Source: Hippasteria phrygiana (taxonomy: Eukaryota; Echinodermata; Asteroidea; Valvatida; Goniasteridae). Taken from it: DNA of 64,000 nt. The position numbers were made by a program, and so were the translations under genes. Every line of letters begins with the position of its first letter. Position 1 is the first letter of the stretch. Below the pieces are notes generated by a model. The model did not search any database. It saw nothing but the letters and a program-made list of their open reading frames with translations, and was not told the origin of the DNA. The stretch is from the NCBI GenBank assembly GCA_037893225.1, contig JAZGUH010000416.1, positions 744,001-808,000 on the forward strand. The letters run 5' to 3'. Below, in pieces: positions 52,801-63,798 of the stretch.

Positions 52801-54516
52801 CCACCATCTGTGTGCAGATTACCTTTTATTTATTGCTCCATGCCTGTCAAATTCCCTGGGGTATGGACTTGCTTTACTCATTCATAATTGCATGAAATAT
52901 CAACCAAATTCAGTAATTTTGACATGTATGGATAGCTTAGATCTGGCGCTACATGTTGCAATTATCGGCGGCTTCTTAGAGTTAAAACTTGTGGAGAAAA
53001 TTCAAACCTCGCAATGTTTATTTTCTTCCCGGCCACCATCTGTGTGCAGATTACCTTTTATTTATTGCTCCATGCCTGTCAAATTCCCTGGGGTATGGAC
53101 TTGCTTTACTCATTCATAATTGCATGAAATATCAACCAAATTCAGTAATTTTGACATGTATGGATAGCTTAGATCTGGCGCTACATGTTGCAATTATCGG
53201 CGGCTTCTTAGAGTTAACACTTGTGGAGAAAATTCAAACCTCGCAATGTTTATTTTCTTCCCGGCCACCATCTGTGTGCAGATTACCTTTTATTTATTGC
53301 TCCATGCCTGTCAAATTCCCTGGGGTATGGACTTGCTTTACTCATTCATAATTGCATGAAATATCAACCAAATTCAGTAATTTTGACATGTATGGATAGC
53401 TTAGATCTGGCGCTACATGTTGCAATTATCGGCGGCTTCTTAGAGTTAAAACTTGTGGAGAAAATTCAAACCTCGCAATGTTTATTTTCTTTCCGGCCAA
53501 CATCTGTGTACATGTTACCGTCTATTTATTGCTCCATGCCTGTCAAATTCCCAGGGGGGAGGGACTTGCTTTACTCATTCATAATTGCATGAAATATCAA
53601 CCAAATTCAGTAATTTTGACATGTATGGATAGCTTAGATCTGGCGCTACATGTTGCAATTATCGGCGGCTTCTTAGAGTTAAAACTTGTGGAGAAAATTC
53701 AAACCTCGCAATGTTTATTTTCTTCCCGGCCACCATCTGTGTGCAGATTACCTTTTATTTATTGCTCCATGCCTGTCAAATTCCCTGGGGTATGGACTTG
53801 CTTTACTCATTCATAATTGCATGAAATATCAACCAAATTCAGTAATTTTGACATGTATGGATAGCTTAGATCTGGCGCTACATGTTGCAATTATCGGCGA
53901 CTTCTTAGAGTTAACACTTGTGGAGAAAATTCAAACCTCGCAATGTTTATTTTCTTCCCGGCCACCATCTGTGTGCAGATTACCTTTTATTTATTGCTCC
54001 ATGCCTGTCAAATTCCCTGGGGTATGGACTTGCTTTACTCATTCATAATTGCATGAAATATCAACCAAATTCAGTAATTTTGACATGTATGGATAGCTTA
54101 GATCTGGCGCTACATGTTGCAATTATCGGCGGCTTCTTAGAGTTAAAACTTGTGGAGAAAATTCAAACCTCGCAATGTTTATTTTCTTCCCGGCCACCAT
54201 CTGTGTGCAGATTACCTTTTATTTATTGCTCCATGCCTGTCAAATTCCCTGGGGTATGGACTTGCTTTACTCATTCATAATTGCATGAAATATCAACCAA
54301 ATTCAGTAATTTTGACATGTATGGATAGCTTAGATCTGGCGCTACATGTTGCAATTATCGGCGGCTTCTTAGAGTTAAAACTTGTGGAGAAAATTCAAAC
54401 CTCGCAATGTTTATTTTCTTCCCGGCCACCATCTGTGTGCAGATTACCTTTTATTTATTGCTCCATGCCTGTCAAATTCCCTGGGGTATGGACTTGCTTT
54501 ACTCATTCATAATTGC
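45695..54516. repeat. 19-mer higher-order repeat, 4411 bp, 2 copies
   Basis: GH-B-H-F-H-J-C-D-E-F-A-B-G-B-H-G-K-G-E runs 45695-50105. The same string with G in the last place runs 50106-54516. Each copy is exactly 4411 bp (19 x 232 plus three H insertions). A shared derived change, 'taattttaac' with A at 48278 and 52689, lies exactly 4411 bp apart and is seen nowhere else. That is strong evidence of one tandem duplication. K here has 80A without 128G, unlike the K monomers at 7.7-9.2 kb. Confidence 0.94.
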
Positions 54517-57302
54517 ATGAAATATCAACCAAATTCAGTAATTTTGACATGTATGGATAGCTTAGATCTGGCGCTACATGTTGCAATTATCGGCGGCTTC
54601 TTAGAGTTAACACTTGTGGAGAAAATTCAAACCTCGCAATGTTTATTTTCTTCCCGGCCACCATCTGTGTGCAGATTCCCTTTTATTTATTGCTCCATGC
54701 CTGTCAAATTCCCTGGGGTATGGACTTGCTTTACTCATTCATAATTGCATGAAATATCAACCAAATTCAGTAATTTTGACATGTATGGATAGCTTAGATC
54801 TGGCGCTACATGTTGCAATTATCGGCGGCTTCTTAGAGTTAAAACTTGTGGAGAAAATTCAAACCTCGCAATGTTTATTTTCTTTCCGGCCAACATCTGT
54901 GTACATGTTACCGTCTATTTATTGCTCCATGCCTGTCAAATTCCCAGGGGGGAGGGACTTGCTTTACTCATTCATAATTGCATGAAATATCAACCAAATT
55001 CAGTAATTTTGACATGTATGGATAGCTTAGATCTGGCGCTACATGTTGCAATTATCGGCGGCTTCTTAGAGTTAAAACTTGTGGAGAAAATTCAAACCTC
55101 GCAATGTTTATTTTCTTCCCGGCCACCATCTGTGTGCAGATTACCTTTTATTTATTGCTCCATGCCTGTCAAATTCCCTGGGGTATGGACTTGCTTTACT
55201 CATTCATAATTGCATGAAATATCAACCAAATTCAGTAATTTTGACATGTATGGATAGCTTAGATCTGGCGCTACATGTTGCAATTATCGGCGACTTCTTA
55301 GAGTTAACACTTGTGGAGAAAATTCAAACCTCGCAATGTTTATTTTCTTCCCGGCCACCATCTGTGTGCAGATTACCTTTTATTTATTGCTCCATGCCTG
55401 TCAAATTCCCTGGGGTATGGACTTGCTTTACTCATTCATAATTGCATGAAATATCAACCAAATTCAGTAATTTTGACATGTATGGATAGCTTAGATCTGG
55501 CGCTACATGTTGCAATTATCGGCGGCTTCTTAGAGTTAAAACTTGTGGAGAAAATTCAAACCTCGCAATGTTTATTTTCTTTCCGGCCAACATCTGTGTA
55601 CATGTTACCGTCTATTTATTGCTCCATGCCTGTCAAATTTCCAGGGGGGAGGGACTTGCTTTACTCATTCATAATTGCATGAAATATCAACCAAATTCAG
55701 TAATTTTGACATGTATGGATAGCTTAGATCTGGCGCTACATGTTGCAATTATCGGCGGCTTCTTAGAGTTAACACTTGTGGAGAAAATGCAAACCTCGCA
55801 ATGTTGATTTTCTTCCCGGCCACCATCTGTGTGCAGATTACCTTTTATTTATTGCTCCATGCCTGTCAAATTCCCTGGGGTATGGACTTGCTTTACTCAT
55901 TCATAATTGCATGAAATATCAACCAAATTCAGTAATTTTGACATGTATGGATAGCTTAGATCTGGCGCTACATGTTGCAATTATCGGCGGCTTCTTAGAC
56001 TTAACACTTGTGGAGAAAATTCAAACCTCGCAATGTTTATTTTCTTCCCGGCCACCATCTGTGTGCAGATTACCTTTTATTTATTGCTCCATGCATGTCA
56101 AATTCCCTGGGGTATGGACTTGCTTTACTCATTCATAATTGCATGAAATATCAACCAAATTCAGTAATTCTGACATGTATGGATAGCTTAGATCTGGCGC
56201 TACATGTTGCAATTATCGGCGGCTTCTTAGAGTTAAAACTTGTGGAGAAAATGCAAACCTCGCAATGTTTATTTTCTTTCCGGCCAACATCTGTGTACAT
56301 GTTACCGTCTATTTATTGCTCCATGCCTGTCAAATTCCCTGGGGTATGGACTTGCTTTACTCATTCATAATTGCATGAAATATCAACCAAATTCAGTAAT
56401 TTTGACATGTATGGATAGCTTAGATCTGGCGCTACATGTTGCAATTATCGGCGGCTTCTTAGAGTTAAAACTTGTGGAGAAAATTCAAACCTCGCAATAT
56501 TTATTTTCTTTCCGGCCACCATCTGTGTGCAGATTACCTTTTATTTATTGCTCCATGCCTGTCAAATTCCCTGGGGTATGGACTTGCTTTACTCATTCAT
56601 AATTGCATGAAATATCAACCAAATTCAGTAATTTTGACATGTATGGATAGCTTAGATCTGGCGCTACATGTTGCAATTATCGGCGGCTTCTTAGAGTTAA
56701 CACTTGTGGAGAAAATTCAAACCTCGCAATGTTTATTTTCTTCCCAGCCACCATCTGTGTGCAGATTACCTTTTATTTATTGCTCCATGCCTGTCAAATT
56801 CCCTGGGGTATGGACTTGCTTTACTCATTCATAATTGCATGAAATATCAACCAAATTCAGTAATTGTGACATGTATGGATAGCTTAGATCTGGCGCTACA
56901 TGTTGCAATCATCGGCGGCTTCTTAGAGTTAAAACTTGTGGAGAAAATGCAAACCTCGCAATGTTTATTTTCTTCCCGGCCACCATCTGTGTGCAGATTA
57001 CCTTTTATTTATTGCTCCATGCCTGTCAAATTCCCTGGGGTATGGACTTGCTTTACTCATTCATAATTGCATGAAATATCAACCAAATTCAGTAATTTTG
57101 ACATGTATGGATAGCTTAGATCTGGCGCTACATGTTGCAATTATCGGCGGCTTCTCAGAGTTAACACTTGTGGAGAAAATTCAAACCTCGCAATGTTTAT
57201 TTTCTTCCCGGCCACCATCTGTGTGCAGATTACCTTTTATTTATTGCTCCATGCCTGTCAAATTCCCTGGGGTATGGACTTGCTTTACTCATTCATAATT
57301 GC
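54517..57302. repeat. Rearranged 19-mer remnant
   Basis: The order B-H-G-K-H-J-C-D-E-F-A-B joins two parts of the 19-mer: B-H-G-K followed directly by H-J-C-D-E-F-A-B. This is an internal deletion or exchange junction between K and H. The K-H-J join also resembles the 6-mer at 7.5-10.3 kb. Private changes include gattcccttt near 54678, aaatttccag near 55640 and cttctcagag near 57156. The A that lengthens the 19-mer third copy is not followed by G here, so the third copy is incomplete. Confidence 0.85.
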
Positions 57303-59854
57303 ATGAAATATCAACCAAATTCAGTAATTTTGACATGTATGGATAGCTTAGATCTGGCGCTACATGTTGCAATTATCGGCGGCTTCTTAGAGTTAAAACT
57401 TGTGGAGAAAATTCTAACCTCGCAATATTTATTTTCTTTCCGGCCAACATCTGTGTACATGTTACCGTCTATTTATTGCTCCATGCATGTCAAATTCCCT
57501 GGGGTATGGACTTGCTTTACTCATTCATAATTGCATGAAATATCAACCAAATTCAGTAATTGTGACATGTATGGATAGCTTAGATCTGGCGCTACATGTT
57601 GCAATCATCGGCGGCTTCTTAGAGTTAAAACTTGTGGAGAAAATGCAAACCTCGCAATGTTTATTTTCTTCCCGGCCACCATCTGTGTGCAGATTACCTT
57701 TTATTTATTGCTCCATGCCTGTCAAATTCCCTGGGGTATGGACTTGCTTTACTCATTCATAATTGCATGAAATATCAACCAAATTCAGTAATTTTGACAT
57801 GTATGGATAGCTTAGATCTGGCGCTACATGTTGCAATTATCGGCGGCTTCTTAGAGTTAACACTTGTGGAGAAAATTCAAACCTCGCAATGTTTATTTTC
57901 TTCCCGGCCACCATCTGTGTGCAGATTACCTTTTATTTATTGCTCCATGCCTGTCAAATTCCCTGGGGTATGGACTTGCTTTACTCATTCATAATTGCAT
58001 GAAATATCAACCAAATTCAGTAATTTTGACATGTATGGATAGCTTAGATCTGGCGCTACATGTTGCAATTATCGGCGGCTTCTTAGAGTTAACACTTGTG
58101 GAGAAAATGCAAACCTCGCAATGTTTATTTTCTTCCCGGCCACCATCTGTGTGCAGATTACCTTTTATTTATTGCTCCATGCCTGTCAAATTCCCTGGGG
58201 TATGGACTTGCTTTACTCATTCATAATTGCATGAAATATCAACCAAATTCAGTAATTTTGACATGTATGGATAGCTTAGATCTGGCGCTACATGTTGCAA
58301 TTATCGGCGGCTTCTTAGACTTAACACTTGTGGAGAAAATTCAAACCTCGCAATATTTATTTTCTTTCCGGCCAACATCTGTGTACATGTTACCTTTTAT
58401 TTATTGCTCCATGCATGTCAAATTCCCTGGGGTATGGACTTGCTTTACTCATTCATAATTGCATGAAATATCAACCAAATTCAGTAATTTTGACATGTAT
58501 GGATAGCTTAGATCTGGCGCTACATGTTGCAATTATCGGCGGCTTCTTAGAGTTAACACTTGTGGAGAAAATTCAAACCTCGCAATGTTTATTTTCTTCC
58601 CAGCCACCATCTGTGTGCAGATTACCTTTTATTTATTGCTCCATGCCTGTCAAATTCCCTGGGGTATGGACTTGCTTTACTCATTCATAATTGCATGAAA
58701 TATCAACCAAATTCAGTAATTGTGACATGTATGGATAGCTTAGATCTGGCGCTACATGTTGCAATCATCGGCGGCTTCTTAGAGTTAAAACTTGTGGAGA
58801 AAATGCAAACCTCGCAATGTTTATTTTCTTCCCGGCCACCATCTGTGTGCAGATTACCTTTTATTTATTGCTCCATGCCTGTCAAATTCCCTGGGGTATG
58901 GACTTGCTTTACTCATTCATAATTGCATGAAATATCAACCAAATTCAGTAATTGTGACATGTATGGATAGCTTAGATCTGGCGCTACATGTTGCAATTAT
59001 CGGCGGCTTCTTAGACTTAACACTTGTGGAGAAAATTCAAACCTCGCAATATTTATTTTCTTTCCGGCCAACATCTGTGTACATGTTACCTTTTATTTAT
59101 TGCTCCATGCATGTCAAATTCCCTGGGGTATGGACTTGCTTTACTCATTCATAATTGCATGAAATATCAACCAAATTCAGTAATTTTGACATGTATGGAT
59201 AGCTTAGATCTGGCGCTACATGTTGCAATTATCGGCGGCTTCTTAGAGTTAACACTTGTGGAGAAAATTCAAACCTCGCAATGTTTATTTTCTTCCCAGC
59301 CACCATCTGTGTGCAGATTACCTTTTATTTATTGCTCCATGCCTGTCAAATTCCCTGGGGTATGGACTTGCTTTACTCATTCATAATTGCATGAAATATC
59401 AACCAAATTCAGTAATTGTGACATGTATGGATAGCTTAGATCTGGCGCTACATGTTGCAATCATCGGCGGCTTCTTAGAGTTAAAACTTGTGGAGAAAAT
59501 GCAAACCTCGCAATGTTTATTTTCTTCCCGGCCACCATCTGTGTGCAGATTACCTTTTATTTATTGCTCCATGCCTGTCAAATTCCCTGGGGTATGGACT
59601 TGCTTTACTCATTCATAATTGCATGAAATATCAACCAAATTCAGTAATTTTGACATGTATGGATAGCTTAGATCTGGCGCTACATGTTGCAATTATCGGC
59701 GGCTTCTTAGAGTTAACACTTGTGGAGAAAATGCAAACCTCGCAATGTTTATTTTCTTCCCGGCCACCATCTGTGTGCAGATTACCTTTTATTTATTGCT
59801 CCATGCCTGTCAAATTCCCTGGGGTATGGACTTGCTTTACTCATTCATAATTGC
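57303..59854. repeat. M-A-B-L-N-F-A-N*-F-A-L segment
   Basis: The first seven monomers (57303-58926) match the order at 10745-12368. The run N-F-A then N*-F-A forms a local 696-bp trimer repeated twice, where N* is the recombinant monomer at 58927. The M monomer has a private 'attctaacc' near 57414. Confidence 0.85.
58927..59158. repeat. Recombinant monomer (A-type start, N-type remainder)
   Basis: This monomer has 28G ('aattgtgac'), which elsewhere in the window is always coupled to 72C in class A. Here it is followed by 72T, 90C, 95C, 125A, 137T and the other N markers. It therefore joins A-type sequence to N-type sequence between offsets 28 and 72, an interval of 44 bp. A crossover or the end of a conversion tract explains this best. 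An independent T to G mutation at offset 28 is the alternative. Confidence 0.8.
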
Positions 59855-62638
59855 ATGAAATATCAACCAAATTCAGTAATTTTGACATGTATGGATAGCT
59901 TAGATCTGGCGCTACATGTTGCAATTATCGGCGGCTTCTTAGACTTAACACTTGTGGAGAAAATTCAAACCTCGCAATGTTTATTTTCTTTCCGGCCACC
60001 ATCTGTGTGCAGATTACCTTTTATTGATTGCTCCATGCCTGTCAAATTCCCTGGGGTATGGACTTGCTTTACTCATTCATAATTGCATGAAATATCAACC
60101 AAATTCAGTAATTTGGACATGTATGGATAGCTTAGATCTGGCGCTACATGTTGCAATTATCGGCGGCTTCTTAGAGTTAAAACTTGTGGAGAAAATTCAA
60201 ACCTCGCAATATTTATTTTCTTTCCGGCCAACATCTGTGTACATGTTACCTTTTATTTATTGCTCCATGCATGTCAAATTCCCTGGGGTATGGACTTGCT
60301 TTACACATTCATAATTGCATGAAATATCAACCAAATTCAGTAATTTTGACATATATGGATAGCTTAGATCTGGCGCTACATGTTGCAATTATCGGCGGCT
60401 TCTTAGAGTTAACACTTGTGGAGAAAATTCAAACCTCGCAATGTTTATTTTCTTCCCAGCCACCATCTGTGTGCAGATTACCTTTTATTTATTGCTCCAT
60501 GCCTGTCAAATTCCCTGGGGTATGGACTTGCTTTACTCATTCATAATTGCATGAAATATCAACCAAATTCAGTAATTTTGACATGTATGGATAGCTTAGA
60601 TCTGGCGCTACATGTTGCAATTATCGGCGGCTTCTTAGAGTTAACACTTGTGGAGAAAATTCAAACCTCGCAATGTTTATTTTCTTCCCGGCCACCATCT
60701 GTGTGCAGATTACCTTTTATTTATTGCTCCATGCCTGTCAAATTCCCTGGGGTATGTACTTGCTTTACTCATTCATAATTGCATGAAATATCAACCAAAT
60801 TCAGTAATTTTGACATGTATGGATAGCTTAGATCTGGCGCTACATGTTGCATTTATCAGCGGCTTCTTAGACTTAACACTTGTGGAGAAAATTCAAACCT
60901 CGCAATGTTTATTTTCTTTCCGGCCACCATCTGTGTGCAGATTACCTTTTATTTATTGCTCCATGCCTGTCAAATTCCCTGGGGTATGGACTTGCTTTAC
61001 TCATTCATAATTGCATGAAATATCAACCAAATTCAGTAATTTTGACATGTATGGATAGCTTAGATCTGGCGCTACATGTTGCAATTATCGGCGGCTTCTT
61101 AGAGTTAAAACTTGTGGAGAAAATTCAAACCTCGCAATATTTATTTTCTTTCCGGCCAACATCTGTGTACATGTTACCTTTTATTTATTGCTCCATGCAT
61201 GTCAAATTCCCTGGGGTATGGACTTGCTTTACACATTCATAATTGCATGAAATATCAACCAAATTCAGTAATTTTGACATATATGGATAGCTTAGATCTG
61301 GCGCTACATGTTGCAATTATCGGCGGCTTCTTAGAGTTAACACTTGTGGAGAAAATTCAAACCTCGCAATGTTTATTTTCTTCCCAGCCACCATCTGTGT
61401 GCAGATTACCTTTTATTTATTGCTCCATGCCTGTCAAATTCCCTGGGGTATGGACTTGCTTTACTCATTCATAATTGCATGAAATATCAACCAAATTCAG
61501 TAATTTTGACATGTATGGATAGCTTAGATCTGGCGCTACATGTTGCAATTATCGGCGGCTTCTTAGAGTTAACACTTGTGGAGAAAATTCAAACCTCGCA
61601 ATGTTTATTTTCTTCCCGGCCACCATCTGTGTGCAGATTACCTTTTATTTATTGCTCCATGCCTGTCAAATTCCCTGGGGTATGTACTTGCTTTACTCAT
61701 TCATAATTGCATGAAATATCAACCAAATTCAGTAATTTTGACATGTATGGATAGCTTAGATCTGGCGCTACATGTTGCATTTATCAGCGGCTTCTTAGAC
61801 TTAACACTTGTGGAGAAAATTCAAACCTCGCAATGTTTATTTTCTTTCCGGCCACCATCTGTGTGCAGATTACCTTTTATTTATTGCTCCATGCCTGTCA
61901 AATTCCCTGGGGTATGGACTTGCTTTACTCATTCATAATTGCATGAAATATCAACCAAATTCAGTAATTTTGACATGTATGGATAGCTTAGATCTGGCGC
62001 TACATGTTGCAATTATCGGCGGCTTCTTAGAGTTAAAACTTGTGGAGAAAATTCAAACCTCGCAATATTTATTTTCTTTCCGGCCAACATCTGTGTACAT
62101 GTTACCTTTTATTTATTGCTCCATGCATGTCAAATTCCCTGGGGTATGGACTTGCTTTACTCATTCATAATTGCATGAAATATCAACCAAATTCAGTAAT
62201 TTTGACATGTATGGATAGCTTAGATCTGGCGCTACATGTTGCAATTATCGGCGGCTTCTTAGAGTTAACACTTGTGGAGAAAATTCAAACCTCGCAATGT
62301 TTATTTTCTTCCCAGCCACCATCTGTGTGCAGATTACCTTTTATTTATTGCTCCATGCCTGTCAAATTCCCTGGGGTATGGACTTGCTTTACTCATTCAT
62401 AATTGCATGAAATATCAACCAAATTCAGTAATTTTGACATGTATGGATAGCTTAGATCTGGCGCTACATGTTGCAATTATCGGCGGCTTCTTAGAGTTAA
62501 CACTTGTGGAGAAAATTCAAACCTCGCAATGTTTATTTTCTTCCCGGCCACCATCTGTGTGCAGATTACCTTTTATTTATTGCTCCATGCCTGTCAAATT
62601 CCCTGGGGTATGGACTTGCTTTACTCATTCATAATTGC
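59855..62638. repeat. 4-mer higher-order repeat, 928 bp, 3 copies
   Basis: T-O-F-B occurs at 59855-60782, 60783-61710 and 61711-62638, each exactly 928 bp. Five derived changes at 60305, 60353, 60757, 60852 and 60858 reappear at 61233, 61281, 61685, 61780 and 61786, all with an offset of 928. The third copy has the last two of its T changes in common but lacks the first two F-associated ones. I read this as the youngest visible duplication in the window. T is a 90C,137T monomer seen only here. Confidence 0.94.
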
Positions 62639-63798
62639 ATGAAATATCAACCAAATTCAGTAATTTTGACATGTATGGATAGCTTAGATCTGGCGCTACA
62701 TGTTGCAATTATCGGCGGCTTCTTAGAGTTAACACTTGTGGAGAAAATTCAAACCTCGCAATGTTTATTTTCTTCCCGGCCACCATCTGTGTGCAGATTA
62801 CCTTTTATTTATTGCTCCATGCCTGTCAAATTCCCTGGGGTATGGACTTGCTTTACTCATTCATAATTGCATGAAATATCAACCAAATTCAGTAATTTTG
62901 ACATGTATGGATAGCTTAGATCTGGCGCTACATGTTGCAATTATCGGCGGCTTCTTAGAGTTAACACTTGTGGAGAAAATGCAAACCTCGCAATGTTTAT
63001 TTTCTTCCCGGCCACCATCTGTGTGCAGATTACCTTTTATTTATTGCTCCATGCCTGTCAAATTCCCTGGGGTATGGACTTGCTTTACTCATTCATAATT
63101 GCATGAAATATCAACCAAATTCAGTAATTTTGACATGTATGGATAGCTTAGATCTGGCGCTACATGTTGCAATTATCGGCGGCTTCTTAGAGTTAACACT
63201 TGTGGAGAAAATTCAAACCTCGCAATGTTTATTTTCTTCCCGGCCACCATCTGTGTGCAGATTACCTTTTATTTATTGCTCCATGCCTGTCAAATTCCCT
63301 GGGGTATGGACTTGCTTTACTCATTCATAATTGCATGAAATATCAACCAAATTCAGTAATTTTGACATGTATGGATAGCTTAGATCTGGCGCTACATGTT
63401 GCAATTATCGGCGGCTTCTTAGAGTTAACACTTGTGGAGAAAATGCAAACCTCGCAATGTTTATTTTCTTCCCGGCCACCATCTGTGTGCAGATTACCTT
63501 TTATTTATTGCTCCATGCCTGTCAAATTCCCTGGGGTATGGACTTGCTTTACTCATTCATAATTGCATGAAATATCAACCAAATTCAGTAATTTTGACAT
63601 GTATGGATAGCTTAGATCTGGCGCTACATGTTGCAATTATCGGCGGCTTCTTAGACTTAACACTTGTGGAGAAAATTCAAACCTCGCAATATTTATTTTC
63701 TTTCCGGCCAACATCTGTGTACATGTTACCTTTTATTTATTGCTCCATGCATGTCAAATTCCCTGGGGTATGGACTTGCTTTACTCATTCATAATTGC
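62639..63798. repeat. B-L-B-L-N segment
   Basis: Five 232-bp monomers follow, starting with two copies of a B-L dimer (464 bp each). B and L differ only at offset 111 (T or G), so this is the least differentiated stretch of the window. It ends in N, leading to the partial F monomer, as in the N-F-A strings of the 7-mer block. Confidence 0.85.
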
